From NCBI RefSeq assembly GCF_002155695.1, contig NZ_MUYJ01000006.1, positions 147,629 through 211,628 of the forward strand: a DNA stretch of 64,000 bases. Direction: 5' to 3'. How positions within the stretch are numbered: the first letter of the stretch is position 1; each line of letters starts with the position of its first letter. Shown piece by piece: positions 19,075 to 29,995 of the stretch. The DNA comes from Erythrobacter tepidarius (GTDB taxonomy: Bacteria > Pseudomonadota > Alphaproteobacteria > Sphingomonadales > Sphingomonadaceae). The notes under the pieces are model-generated. The model worked only from the letters and a program-made list of their open reading frames with translations. It was not told the DNA's origin and searched no databases. The translations under genes were made by a program, and so were the position numbers.

Positions 19075-20748
19075 ATGCTCAAGACCGACGATCCCGTTGC
19101 CCAACCGGCGGCCGCACCCACCGCGCTCACCCGGCGCGGCCTGTTCACGCTCGCGGGCGCATCGGCGGCGCTGGCCGCTACCCCGCTCGCCGCGCGCAGC
19201 TTCGGCACCGGTTTCACCCACGCGGTGGCCAGCGGGGAGCCTGCAACCGACAGGGTGCTGCTGTGGACCCGCTACGTCTCGGATGCGCCGGCCTATCTCG
19301 CCTGGGAAATGAGCGAGACCGAGGATTTCGCCCGCATCGTCGCCGAGGGCAGCAGCGGCAGGCCCGCCGGGCCGGACAGCGATTATTGCGTCAAGGCCTG
19401 GGCCGACGGGCTCGCGCCGGGGCGCTGGTATTTCTACCGCTTCATCGCCCCCGACGGGACGAGCTCGCCGGTCGGCCGCACCCGCACCCTGCCCGCGGCC
19501 GGCGTGCAGAAATTCCGAATGGCGGTGTTTTCCTGCTCGAACTACGGGTTCGGCTGGTTCAATGCCTATGGCCATGCCGCCGAGGCCAATGACTGCGATC
19601 TCGCGGTGCATCTGGGTGATTACATCTATGAATATGGCGCCGGCACCTATCCCGATAGCAGGCAGGGCGTTGCCGAGCGGATGATCGAACCGGCCTGGGA
19701 GATCGTCACCCTCGTCGATTATCGCCTGCGCTACGCCACCTACCGCGCCGATCCCGACTGCCAGCGCCTGCACCAGGTGCTGCCGATGATCGCGGTGTGG
19801 GACGATCACGAGACCGCCAACGACAGCTGGAAGGACGGGGCGCAGAATCACCAGCCGGATAAGGAAGGCGACTGGGCTACCCGCAAGGCGATTGCCAAAC
19901 GGGTCTATCGCGAATGGATGCCGGTTTCCGATGAAGCCTATGGCGCCTATCAGGTGGGCGATCTGGCCACCCTGTTCAAGCTCGACACGAGGCTGGAGGG
20001 TCGCGAGCAGCAGTTCAGCCTTGAACGCGTGCTGGCCGGACAAAAGGATCCGCACGGCGCGATGCAAGCCCTCAATCGATTCCGCGACGGGGACTGGGCC
20101 AATCCGGATCGCCAGTTGCTCGGACAGGCACAGGAAGCCTGGCTGGTCGAGGGTCTCAAGGCTTCGCGCGCGAGCGGGACCGCGTGGCAGGTGCTGGTGC
20201 AGCAGGTGCTGATGGGCAATCTCAGAACCCCGGTCAGCCTTATCGACCAACTTGGCGATGCACTGCCCGACTTTATCAGCCAGCGTCTCAAGGCCGCGGC
20301 CATGGCGAGCCAGGTCGGGCTGCCGTCGAACATGGACGCGTGGGACGGCTACCCCGCCGCGCGCGCGCGGGTATTCAGGGCCGCGCTGGATGCCGATGCC
20401 AACCTGCTGGTGCTGGCGGGCGACACCCATAACGGCTGGGCCTTCGAACTGGCGCAGGATCGGGCCAGGGTGGGCGTGGAACTGGGGGTCTGTTCGGTCA
20501 GCTCGCCGGGGTTCGAAACCTATCTGACCTTCATCAAGCCCGCCGATCTGGCAAGCGCGCTGGTGAGCACCAACCCCCAGCTGCAATGGGCCGACACCGC
20601 GCAGCGCGGCTACATGGCCGTGGAGCTGACCCCGACGCGGGCTGTCACCGAATACCGCTTCTCCAGCAGTGTGAAGCAACGTTCGACCAAGCTCGCGGGG
20701 ACAAGGCTGATCGCCACCGAGAAGGGCTCGCGCAAGCTCGCCGTTTAG
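19075..20748 (+). CDS. phoD: PhoD-family alkaline phosphatase/phosphodiesterase
   Basis: 557 residues. The N-terminus has a Tat signal (TRRGLFTLAGASAALAATPLAA). The PhoD N-domain follows (HAVASGEPATDRVLLWTRY), then the metallophosphatase core with metal ligands in FSCSNYG, HLGDYIYEYG, WDDHETANDSW and LAGDTHNGW. PhoD enzymes hydrolyse phosphomono- and diesters outside the inner membrane, usually with Ca and Fe. An alternative ATG 12 codons upstream exists; the chosen one has GGAAAGGA about 15 bases before it. It is divergent from the hydrolase operon, and the thrS leader begins about 50 bp after its stop. Confidence 0.9.
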   Translation: MLKTDDPVAQPAAAPTALTRRGLFTLAGASAALAATPLAARSFGTGFTHAVASGEPATDRVLLWTRYVSDAPAYLAWEMSETEDFARIVAEGSSGRPAGPDSDYCVKAWADGLAPGRWYFYRFIAPDGTSSPVGRTRTLPAAGVQKFRMAVFSCSNYGFGWFNAYGHAAEANDCDLAVHLGDYIYEYGAGTYPDSRQGVAERMIEPAWEIVTLVDYRLRYATYRADPDCQRLHQVLPMIAVWDDHETANDSWKDGAQNHQPDKEGDWATRKAIAKRVYREWMPVSDEAYGAYQVGDLATLFKLDTRLEGREQQFSLERVLAGQKDPHGAMQALNRFRDGDWANPDRQLLGQAQEAWLVEGLKASRASGTAWQVLVQQVLMGNLRTPVSLIDQLGDALPDFISQRLKAAAMASQVGLPSNMDAWDGYPAARARVFRAALDADANLLVLAGDTHNGWAFELAQDRARVGVELGVCSVSSPGFETYLTFIKPADLASALVSTNPQLQWADTAQRGYMAVELTPTRAVTEYRFSSSVKQRSTKLAGTRLIATEKGSRKLAV

Positions 20749-20799
20749 GCGGCACATCCGATAATGACATCGCCAGCCTGTGCGTCTAGAAGGCGGCCC

Positions 20800-20874
20800 A
20801 TGGCCGCGTTGGTCCCCACCGCCCTGACCACCACCACCCGGACGACCATCCGGGGGCGGCGGCGCGCGGGTTAG
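20800..20874 (+). CDS. Threonine-rich leader peptide upstream of thrS
   Basis: A 24-codon ORF with an AAGG-type ribosome site 7 bases before its ATG. It contains seven threonine codons, six of them in the eight-codon run LTTTTRTT plus one just before, and ends with an Arg/Gly-rich tail. The next gene on this strand is threonyl-tRNA synthetase, 126 bp downstream. The layout is that of ribosome-mediated attenuation, as for E. coli thrL: a shortage of charged tRNA-Thr would stall the ribosome on the Thr run and alter downstream RNA folding. The peptide is visible directly; regulation is inferred. It is too short for ordinary gene finding. Confidence 0.75.
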   Translation: MAALVPTALTTTTRTTIRGRRRAG

Positions 20875-20906
20875 GCCCGGCCGCCCGTCGCCCGGATCGG
20901 GGCGGC
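20837..20906 (+). promoter_or_regulatory. Structured thrS leader (candidate attenuator)
   Basis: A hairpin CCCGGA-6 nt-TCCGGG overlaps the Thr codons, and a second, GTCGCCC-6 nt-GGGCGGC, lies just after the leader stop. GCCGCCC around the leader stop can pair instead with the same GGGCGGC arm, so the two pairings exclude each other. No U-run follows, so termination, if any, is not of the simple intrinsic type; control of translation or Rho-dependent termination is possible. Confidence 0.45.
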
Positions 20907-21000
20907 GCGGTGTCCCTCCCGAACCGGTTTGCGTGCAACACCGCTCTTCCGGTGCGCCCCTGCTTGTCCTAAGGCGCGCCAAACCAGACGGATGTGAACG

Positions 21001-23001
21001 ATGACGCAATTGCTCAAGATCAGCCTGCCCGACGGCTCGGTGCGCGAAGTGCCCCCCGGCTCGACCCCGGCGGACATTGCCGCGGCGATCGGTCCGGGCC
21101 TTGCCAAGGCGGCACTGGCAGCGCGCGTGAACGGGGAGCTGCGCGATCTTGGCCGTCCCTTCGACGGCGATGCAGAGCTTGCGCTGGTGACCAGCCGTGA
21201 CGAGGCCGATGCGCTCGCACTCGCGCGCCATGACTATGCCCATGTCCTGGCCGAGGCGGTGCAGGCGCTGTGGCCCGGCACCCAGATCACCTTCGGCCCG
21301 GCAACCGAGGACGGGTTCTATTACGACGTCAAGGCGCCCGACAGCCGCGAGCCTTTCGGCATGGATGATCTTCCGGCCATTGAAGAAAAGATGCGCGAGA
21401 TCATCCGTGCCGACAAGCCGCTGCGCCGCGAGGTGTGGAGCCGTGAACAACTCATCGCCAAATGGAAGGCCGAGGGTGAAACCTTCAAGGCCGAATGGGC
21501 TGCCGAACTGCCCGAGGGCGAGGAGCTGACGGTCTATTGGTCCGGCGATGACTGGCTCGACATGTGCCGCGGCCCGCACCTGCCCAGCACCGGCAAGCTC
21601 GATCCCGATGCCTTCAAGCTGATGCGCGTCGCCGGAGCCTACTGGCGCGGTGATCAGAATAATGCCCAGCTGACCCGCATCTACGGCACGGGCTGGCTCA
21701 ACAAGAAGCAGCTTCAGGCACACCTCACGCGGCTGGAAGAGGCGGCCAAGCGCGATCACCGCAAGCTGGGACGCGAGATGGGCCTGTTCCACCTGCAGGA
21801 AGAGGCCCATGGCAGCGTGTTCTGGCACCCCAAGGGCTACCGCATCTGGCGCGAGCTGGAAGCCTATATGCGCCGCAAGATCGACGCTGCGGGCTACCGC
21901 GAGATCAAGACCCCGCAGCTGATGGACGTGCGCCAGTGGACCCAGTCGGGCCACTGGGGCAAATATGCACAGAACATGTTCGCTGTTCCCGACATCGTGC
22001 CCGAAGTTGATGAAGAATCGGGCATTGCCGCGCCCAAAGTGGCCGATGATGCTTCGTGGATGGCGATCAAGCCGATGAACTGCCCGGCGCACGTGATGGT
22101 GTTCAAGCAGGGCATCACCTCCTATCGTGATCTGCCGATCCGGCTGGCCGAGATGGGCTGCTGCCACCGCAACGAGCCGCACGGCGCGCTCCACGGGCTG
22201 ATGCGCGTGCGCCAGTTCACGCAGGACGACGCGCATATCTTCTGCACCGAGGGACAGGTCGTCTCGGAAGTGCAGGCCTTCATCGCCCTGGCGGATTCGG
22301 TCTATCGCGACTTCGGCTTCAGCTATGACATCAAGCTCGCGCTGCGTCCCGAAAAGCGCTTCGGCTCGGACGCCGATTGGGACAAGGCCGAGCAGGAACT
22401 GCGCGATGCGGTTGCGGCCAATGGCCTTGCATGCGAGGAGCTGCCGGGCGAGGGGGCCTTCTATGCCCCCAAGCTCGAATGGCACCTGACCGATGCGATC
22501 GGACGCACATGGCAGGTCGGCACGATCCAGTCCGACCGCGTGCTGCCCGAGCGGCTCGATGCGCATTACATCGGCGAGGATGGCGAAAAGCATCGCCCGG
22601 TGATGCTCCACCGCGCGATCTTCGGGAGCTATGAACGCTTCATCGGCATCCTGATCGAGCATTTCGCGGGCAAGCTGCCGACATGGCTCGCCCCGGTGCA
22701 GGCGGTGGTCGCAACGATCGTCTCGGACGCGGATCCCTATGCCGATCACGTCGCGCGCCAGCTGCGCGCGGCGGGCATCCGGGTCGAAACGGACCTCCGC
22801 AACGAGAAAATCAACTACAAGGTGCGCGAACACGCGCTGGCGAAGGTTCCGCACCTGCTGGTGGTCGGCAAACGCGAGGCCGAGGACGGCACCGTTGCGC
22901 TCCGCACGCTGGGTGCCGAACACCAGAAGGTGATGCCGCTGGCCGAGGCCGTCGCGATGCTCAAGGCCGAAGGCACGCCGCCCGATCTCGCCGCAGGCTG
23001 A
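21001..23001 (+). CDS. thrS: Threonyl-tRNA synthetase
   Basis: 666 residues with all domains of the class II enzyme: TGS domain ([19 protein letters not shown]), the second additional editing domain with its zinc motif ([17 protein letters not shown], HxxxH), catalytic core motifs ([46 protein letters not shown]), and the anticodon-binding domain ([21 protein letters not shown]). It charges tRNA-Thr and edits mischarged serine. The ATG lies at the end of a 125-bp structured leader behind the Thr-rich peptide. A TSUP permease follows 10 bp after its stop, suggesting co-transcription. Confidence 0.97.
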   Translation: MTQLLKISLPDGSVREVPPGSTPADIAAAIGPGLAKAALAARVNGELRDLGRPFDGDAELALVTSRDEADALALARHDYAHVLAEAVQALWPGTQITFGPATEDGFYYDVKAPDSREPFGMDDLPAIEEKMREIIRADKPLRREVWSREQLIAKWKAEGETFKAEWAAELPEGEELTVYWSGDDWLDMCRGPHLPSTGKLDPDAFKLMRVAGAYWRGDQNNAQLTRIYGTGWLNKKQLQAHLTRLEEAAKRDHRKLGREMGLFHLQEEAHGSVFWHPKGYRIWRELEAYMRRKIDAAGYREIKTPQLMDVRQWTQSGHWGKYAQNMFAVPDIVPEVDEESGIAAPKVADDASWMAIKPMNCPAHVMVFKQGITSYRDLPIRLAEMGCCHRNEPHGALHGLMRVRQFTQDDAHIFCTEGQVVSEVQAFIALADSVYRDFGFSYDIKLALRPEKRFGSDADWDKAEQELRDAVAANGLACEELPGEGAFYAPKLEWHLTDAIGRTWQVGTIQSDRVLPERLDAHYIGEDGEKHRPVMLHRAIFGSYERFIGILIEHFAGKLPTWLAPVQAVVATIVSDADPYADHVARQLRAAGIRVETDLRNEKINYKVREHALAKVPHLLVVGKREAEDGTVALRTLGAEHQKVMPLAEAVAMLKAEGTPPDLAAG

Positions 23002-23011
23002 AGCACAGGCC

Positions 23012-23755
23012 ATGGGCCTGCTGGCGGGCTTCACCGCGCTGCAACTCGCTGTTGCAGTGCTCGCCGCGCTCGGCGCAAGTTTCGTGCGCGGCCTGACCGG
23101 CTTCGGCATGGCGATCCTGCTGGTGCCGGTGCTGGCGCTGGCGCTGCCGCCGGTCGAAGCGGTGGTGATGGGCAATGGTCTTTCGTTGCTGATCGGCCTC
23201 ACCGAAATCCCCCGGCTGGTGCGCGATGCCGAGCGCAGCGCGTGGAGCATCTGCGCGCTGGTGGTGCTGGCAACCCCGCTCGGGCTTGTCGCGCTGACGG
23301 TGACCGGTGCGGACACGGCGCGGCTGGTGATCGCGCTGATCGCGCTGAGCGCCTTCGCCGCTATCCTGCTGCCGCGCCGTTCGGCTGCGGTGCCGGGGCC
23401 GCTGGCGACCGGTGCGGTTGGCGTGGTGAGCGGGTTGATGACGGGCTATGCCGGGATGCCGGGGCCGCCGGTGGTGCCCTATTACGCGGGGCGCGCTTTG
23501 CCGCGGATCACCATAAAGGCCTCGATGCTGCTGATCTTCACCATTGCTGCCGGAGCGGGGCTGGCCGCGGCGGGCTGGATGGGGCTGCTGCGTGCCGAGC
23601 TGATGCTGTTCGCGCTGGCGCTCTTGCCCGTGATCCTGATCGGCAACCGGATTGGCCTGGCGGTATCGGGACGGATCAGCGATCCCGTCTGGCGCGGGTT
23701 GGTGGGGGTGGTGCTGGGCGCGGCAGCGGTGGGGGCAGTGGTGCGGCTGCTCTAG
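23012..23755 (+). CDS. TSUP-family (TauE/SafE-like) sulfite/organic anion permease
   Basis: 247 residues with about eight hydrophobic helices in two repeats. The TSUP signature appears in SFVRGLTGFGMAILLVPVLAL near the start and again in GVVSGLMTGYAGMPGPPVVPYY near residue 140. The family exports sulfite, sulfoacetate and other small anions. The substrate is not deducible. Ten bases after thrS and probably expressed with it, though the functional link is unclear. Confidence 0.85.
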   Translation: MGLLAGFTALQLAVAVLAALGASFVRGLTGFGMAILLVPVLALALPPVEAVVMGNGLSLLIGLTEIPRLVRDAERSAWSICALVVLATPLGLVALTVTGADTARLVIALIALSAFAAILLPRRSAAVPGPLATGAVGVVSGLMTGYAGMPGPPVVPYYAGRALPRITIKASMLLIFTIAAGAGLAAAGWMGLLRAELMLFALALLPVILIGNRIGLAVSGRISDPVWRGLVGVVLGAAAVGAVVRLL

Positions 23756-23756
23756 C

Positions 23757-23909
23757 TCAGAGCGGCAGAAAAGGCTGGCGCGCGAGGATCAGCGCGGCGG
23801 CGCAACCGAGCACGATCAGGGCGCGCGCAACTTCAAGCCGGTCGATCCGGCCGGAGGCAGCGGCAAACGGGGCAGCAAGGGCGATCGCACGATTCATCCA
23901 CCGCACCAT
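23757..23909 (-). CDS. Small single-pass membrane protein, 50 residues
   Basis: A short ORF 23 bp downstream of the agmatine deiminase stop on the same strand. It starts MVRWMNRAIALAAPFAAA and has one hydrophobic segment (ALIVLGCAAALILA) with charged residues (RIDRLEVAR) before it. A second in-frame ATG four codons in is equally possible. Codon choice is GC3-rich like neighbours. No family recognised; it could be a small inner-membrane protein or a chance ORF. Confidence 0.4.
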   Translation of the reverse strand: MVRWMNRAIALAAPFAAASGRIDRLEVARALIVLGCAAALILARQPFLPL

Positions 23910-23932
23910 CGCCCCAAATTCCTAACGAAGCG

Positions 23933-24913
23933 TTAAGCAGTCGGCATCTGCTGGCTGGCGCAGTGGAAGCCCCCGCCACCCGCCAGCACCGCCTCGCCCG
24001 GCAGACCGATCGTCTCGCGATCGGGGAACAGCGCGGCGATCGCGGCGACGCCTGCGGCATCGTGGGGGCTGCCGAAGGTCGGCACCACCACCAGATTCGT
24101 GGTGATCGCGAAGTTCACATAGCTCGCCGGTTCGATCGCCCCGTCGCGGGTCAGCAGGCCGGGCGAGGGGATGCGCACCACTTCGCAGCCGAATGCCTCG
24201 GCGCGCGCGGCGGCATCGGCATAGATCGCGGCATTAGGATCGTCCTTGCCGGTGGCCACGGGCACCACGAGACGATTGGGGGCAACGAAGCGGGCGAGAT
24301 TGTCGACATGGCCGTCAGTATGATCGTTGATCAAACCCTCGCCCAGCCACAGCACCCGCCTGAAGCCGAGCTGCGCGGCCAGTTCCACCTCGATTTCAGC
24401 GCGAGACATGTGCGGATTGCGGTTGGGGTTCAAAAGGCATTGCTCCGTGGTGGCCACCAGCCCCGTCCCGTCGCCGTCGACCGCTCCGCCTTCGAGGATC
24501 ATCGGCGTGGTCGTCACCTCCAGCCCGGCATCGCGCGCCAGCTCGGCGCCGATCTCCTCATCGCCCGGCATCCGATATTTGCCGCCCCAACCGTTGAAGC
24601 CAAACCGCCGCGCGCTGCGCGTGCCGTCCGCCGCGCGCACCACCAGCGGGCCGGTGTCGCGCAGCCAGATATCGCCATAGACGCGGCGTTCGAGGACCAC
24701 CTTGCTGCTCAACAGCTGGCGCGCGCGGGCCTCGTTGGCCTCGTCGCGCACCAGCAGTCGCACTGCCTGCCCGCTCTCTGCCACGGCGCTGGCAAAGGCA
24801 GCGATCTGCACCTGTGCGGGTTCGAGCCAGCCGGGCCACTCCTCGGCGAGATGCGGGAAGCCGATCCAGATCCAGTCCTGCGGCGCCCATTCGGGGGGCA
24901 TCAGCGCGGTCAT
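23933..24913 (-). CDS. aguA: Agmatine deiminase
   Basis: 326 residues of the porphyromonas-type peptidylarginine deiminase family: YGDIWLRDTGPLVV, ILEGGAVDGDGTGL, GEGLINDHTDGHVDNLARF with catalytic Asp/His, and the C-terminal GGGGFHCASQQMP holding the nucleophilic Cys. It converts agmatine to N-carbamoylputrescine and ammonia in putrescine synthesis. N-carbamoylputrescine amidase (aguB), its usual partner, is not next to it. It follows the M28 peptidase gene start-to-stop with about 4 bp between them on the same strand. Confidence 0.9.
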   Translation of the reverse strand: MTALMPPEWAPQDWIWIGFPHLAEEWPGWLEPAQVQIAAFASAVAESGQAVRLLVRDEANEARARQLLSSKVVLERRVYGDIWLRDTGPLVVRAADGTRSARRFGFNGWGGKYRMPGDEEIGAELARDAGLEVTTTPMILEGGAVDGDGTGLVATTEQCLLNPNRNPHMSRAEIEVELAAQLGFRRVLWLGEGLINDHTDGHVDNLARFVAPNRLVVPVATGKDDPNAAIYADAAARAEAFGCEVVRIPSPGLLTRDGAIEPASYVNFAITTNLVVVPTFGSPHDAAGVAAIAALFPDRETIGLPGEAVLAGGGGFHCASQQMPTA

Positions 24914-24917
24914 GCGA

Positions 24918-26621
<1,704 letters not shown>

Positions 26622-26760
26622 CACGCTTTCCTCTGTATCGCTGTCGCGCGCCTCAATTGCAGAGGCAGGGGCGGGGCGCAAGCACGCCTCGAGCCGGTGC
26701 GGCGGCACGGTGCGAACCGCCTCTTGCAGGGATCGCCCGCTGCGGCCAGAGAGGCGTTTG

Positions 26761-29517
26761 ATGGGAGACAGCTCAACCCCCGACTGGCACGGCGCGCTCG
26801 CCCGCGCCCGCGCCCATGCGCCATTTCTGGCACGCGCGCTCGATCGCCAGCCCGAACTCGCGGCACTGCTGGCGGCGGGCGAGGGCGAAGCGGCGCTGGC
26901 GCTGGCGCGTTCCCACAGCGCCCATCCCGACACCGGAGTGGCGCTCAGGCGCGAGCGGCTGGCGCTCGCGGCAGCGCTGGCGGTGGGCGATCTGGCCGGC
27001 GCTTTCCCGCTGGCACGGGTGGTGGCGGAGCTGACCGCCTTTGCCGACCGCGCGCTCGAACGCGCGATCCGCACCGCGATTGCCGAACGCGCGGGCGAGG
27101 AGCGCACCGACGGTTTCATCGCGCTCGCGCTCGGCAAACAGGGCGCGGGCGAGCTCAACTACTCGTCCGACATCGATCCGATCTTCCTCTACGACCGCGA
27201 GCGCCTGCCGCGTCGCGCCAGCGATGATCCAGGCGAGGCGGCGCAGCGCTATGCCCGGCGGATCGTCGCGCTGCTCGCGGCAAATACCGACGAAGGCTAT
27301 GCGCTCAGGGTCGATCTGCGGCTGCGGCCCGCCAGCGAGATCAGCCCGCTTGCCGTGCCGGTGGGCACGGCGCTGGCGCATTATCAGGGGCAGGCGCTGG
27401 CGTGGGAACGCGCCGCCTTCACCCGCGCCCGCGCCGCGGCGGGGGACATCGCCGCGGGCGAGGACTTCCTCGCCCAGATCCGCCCTTTCGTATGGCGCAG
27501 CCAGCTCGATTTCGGCGCGATCGAGGAGATCCGCGTGCTTACCCAGCGCATCCGCGACAGCTACCAAGGCCCGCCTGCTCCCGGTCCGCATTTCGACGTC
27601 AAGCGCGGGCGCGGCGGCATCCGCGAGATCGAATTCTACGCCCAGACCCACCAGCTGATCCACGGCGGGCGCGATGTGACACTCAGGGTGCGCGGCACCC
27701 GCCATGCGCTCGATGCGCTCGCCGCTGCGGGCTGGATAACGCCCGAAAATGCGCTCGCCCTTGGCGAGGGCTATGATCGGTTGCGCAGCGTCGAACACCG
27801 GCTGCAGATGGTGAACGACCGCCAGACCCACAGCCTGCCCGAGGGCGCGGCGCTCGATCAGGTCGCGCGGCTCGACGGGCTGGCCGATGGCGCGGCGCTG
27901 GTCGCCGAGCTGACCGCGCTGACCGCCCGCACCGCAGCGATCTACGAACAGCTGATCGGCGCGCCCGAGGCGGCCCCGGTTCCGGTCGCCGTTGCCAGCG
28001 ATCTGGCGCACGAACTCGCTGCGCTCGGGTTCGAGGAGCCTGAAACGCTCGCCGAGCGGATCGAGAGCTGGCGCGACGGGCGGCACGCGGCGATCCGTTC
28101 GCCGCAGGCTGTGGCGGCGTGGGACCGGCTGGCCCCGGCGCTGCTCAAGGCCATCGCTCGCAGCGACGATCCGCCCCGCGCGCTGACCCGGTGGGAGCGG
28201 ATACTCGAAAGCGTGCCGAGCGCGATCACCACTTTCCGCCTGCTGGTCGCCCGCCCGCACCTTATCGACCGGTTGGTGGCTGCGCTCACACTGGCGCCGG
28301 TGCTCGCCGATGAACTGGCGAGGAAGCCCGATCTGCTTGACACCCTGCTCGATCGCGGCGCGCTCGATCTGCCGGGCGACATTCCCGCGATCGCCGCAAG
28401 GATGCGCGGCGCGGCGGTGCGCGAGGATTACGAGGCGCTGCTCGACGCGATCCGGGTGATCACCGGCGAGATCCGTTTCGCGCTCGGCATCCAGTTGATC
28501 GAGGGGCTGGCCGATCCGCTCGACATCGCCCGCGCCCTGTCGCGCACCGCCGAGGCGGCGCTCGATCTGGCGGCGCAGGCCACCATCAGCGAATTCGCCG
28601 CCAAGCACGGACGTGTGCCGGGTAGCGAGCTGGTAATCCTCGGTCTCGGACGGCTGGGCGGCGGTGCGCTGACCCACGCTTCCGATCTCGATATTGTCTA
28701 CCTGTTCACCGGCGATTTTTCCGTGCAATCGGACGGCCCGAGACCGCTGGGCGCGACGGTCTATTACAACCGCCTGGCCAGCCGGGTTTCCGCCGCGCTT
28801 TCGGTGCCGACCGCGCAGGGCGCGCTCTACGAGGTCGATACGCGCCTCAGGCCGCAGGGCAATCAGGGGCCGCTGGCGGTGAGCTGCGAGGCTTTCGGCA
28901 AATACCAGCGCGAGGCGGCATGGACCTGGGAGCACATGGCGCTGGCCCGCGCGCGGGTGCTGTTCGGCTCCGAACGCGCGCGCGCGGAACTGGACGCGGT
29001 GCTCAAGCAGGTGCTTCAGGCCCCGCGCGGGCAAGCCGAACTGCGCGAGGCGGTGCTGGCGATGCGCGCCGAAATGGCCCGCCACAAGCACCCTGGCGGG
29101 CCGATCGACGCCAAGCTGCTGCGCGGCGGGCTGGTCGACATCGAATTCCTCGTCCACTACCTGCAGCTCAGGGGGCAGACGGCGAGCGGCGCGCCGCTTG
29201 GCGAGAGCCTGCCGCAGGCACTCAATCCCGATCTCGCGGTCGCGATCGGCGGGCTGGTCGAGGCCGGGCTGCTGCCGGCCGAGATCGCCGGACCCCATGC
29301 CTTGATGAGCCGAATGCTGGTGGCCGGACGCCTGCTCGCCCCGGACGGCCGCGAGCCCTCGCCCGGCGGGGCGCGCGCACTGGCGAAGGCCTGCGGGCAC
29401 ACGAGCTATGCCGCGCTGCGCGATGCCTTTGCCGCCGCCCGCCAGCAGGTGGCGCAGGCGTGGAAACAAATTCTGGGCACGGACATTCTCGCAAGCGAAC
29501 AGGAGAACCCCGCATGA
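26761..29517 (+). CDS. glnE: Bifunctional glutamine synthetase adenylyltransferase/deadenylase
   Basis: 918 residues with the two nucleotidyltransferase domains of GlnE: GKQGAGELNYSSDIDPIFLY in the N-terminal deadenylase half and GLGRLGGGALTHASDLDIVYLF in the C-terminal adenylylating half, each followed by a GlnD-type helical domain. It attaches or removes AMP on glutamine synthetase in response to PII. The ATG MGDSSTPDW has no strong Shine-Dalgarno. Its stop overlaps the start of bcp (ATGA), making a three-gene operon with DUF455. Confidence 0.95.
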   Translation: MGDSSTPDWHGALARARAHAPFLARALDRQPELAALLAAGEGEAALALARSHSAHPDTGVALRRERLALAAALAVGDLAGAFPLARVVAELTAFADRALERAIRTAIAERAGEERTDGFIALALGKQGAGELNYSSDIDPIFLYDRERLPRRASDDPGEAAQRYARRIVALLAANTDEGYALRVDLRLRPASEISPLAVPVGTALAHYQGQALAWERAAFTRARAAAGDIAAGEDFLAQIRPFVWRSQLDFGAIEEIRVLTQRIRDSYQGPPAPGPHFDVKRGRGGIREIEFYAQTHQLIHGGRDVTLRVRGTRHALDALAAAGWITPENALALGEGYDRLRSVEHRLQMVNDRQTHSLPEGAALDQVARLDGLADGAALVAELTALTARTAAIYEQLIGAPEAAPVPVAVASDLAHELAALGFEEPETLAERIESWRDGRHAAIRSPQAVAAWDRLAPALLKAIARSDDPPRALTRWERILESVPSAITTFRLLVARPHLIDRLVAALTLAPVLADELARKPDLLDTLLDRGALDLPGDIPAIAARMRGAAVREDYEALLDAIRVITGEIRFALGIQLIEGLADPLDIARALSRTAEAALDLAAQATISEFAAKHGRVPGSELVILGLGRLGGGALTHASDLDIVYLFTGDFSVQSDGPRPLGATVYYNRLASRVSAALSVPTAQGALYEVDTRLRPQGNQGPLAVSCEAFGKYQREAAWTWEHMALARARVLFGSERARAELDAVLKQVLQAPRGQAELREAVLAMRAEMARHKHPGGPIDAKLLRGGLVDIEFLVHYLQLRGQTASGAPLGESLPQALNPDLAVAIGGLVEAGLLPAEIAGPHALMSRMLVAGRLLAPDGREPSPGGARALAKACGHTSYAALRDAFAAARQQVAQAWKQILGTDILASEQENPA

Positions 29518-29987
29518 GCACCTTCCCCGGCGTCGGCGACGCCATCCCCGACATCGCCATGGAAACCCCCGAGGGCGGCAGCGTGAGGCCGTCCGACTTT
29601 GCCGGTTCCAAGCTGGTGATCTTCTTCTATCCCAAGGACGATACCCCCGGCTGCACCACCGAGAACAAGGACTTCTCCGCGCTCAAGGACCAGTTCGAGG
29701 CGGCGGGTACCAAGCTGCTCGGGGTCAGCAAGGATCCGCCCAAAAAGCACGCCAAGTTCATCGCCAAGCACGGCCTTACCGTCCCGCTCGCCACCGATGC
29801 GGAAGAAGGGGGGCTGTCGGACGCGCTCGGCGTCTGGGCGGAAAAGCAGATGTACGGCAAAACCTACATGGGCATGGTCCGCGCGACCTATCTGGTGGGG
29901 CCGGACGGCAAGATCGCGCAGATCTGGGACAAGGTGAAAGTCGCAGGGCACACCGAGGAAGTGCTCGCCGCCGCCAAGGCGCTTTGA
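29514..29987 (+). CDS. bcp: Thiol peroxidase of the Bcp/PrxQ group
   Basis: 157 residues of the peroxiredoxin fold: GDAIPDIAMETPEGG, the peroxidatic Cys in FYPKDDTPGCTTENKDF, then LLGVSKDPPKKHAKF. In E. coli Bcp the second Cys lies five residues after the first; here that place is Asn-Lys, so no resolving Cys is visible there and a one-Cys mechanism is likely. AGGAGA lies 8 bases ahead of the ATG, which overlaps the glnE stop. Confidence 0.93.
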   Translation: MSTFPGVGDAIPDIAMETPEGGSVRPSDFAGSKLVIFFYPKDDTPGCTTENKDFSALKDQFEAAGTKLLGVSKDPPKKHAKFIAKHGLTVPLATDAEEGGLSDALGVWAEKQMYGKTYMGMVRATYLVGPDGKIAQIWDKVKVAGHTEEVLAAAKAL

Positions 29988-29995
29988 CACCGCCC

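Noticed and set aside
20887..20930. Intrinsic terminator in the thrS leader
   Set aside because: The stem is good but no T-run follows, so only a structured leader is claimed.
18259..23316. A 1685-codon minus-strand frame opposite phoD, thrS and the permease
   Set aside because: Only its last 244 codons are a real hydrolase; the rest is antisense to genes with clear catalytic motifs.
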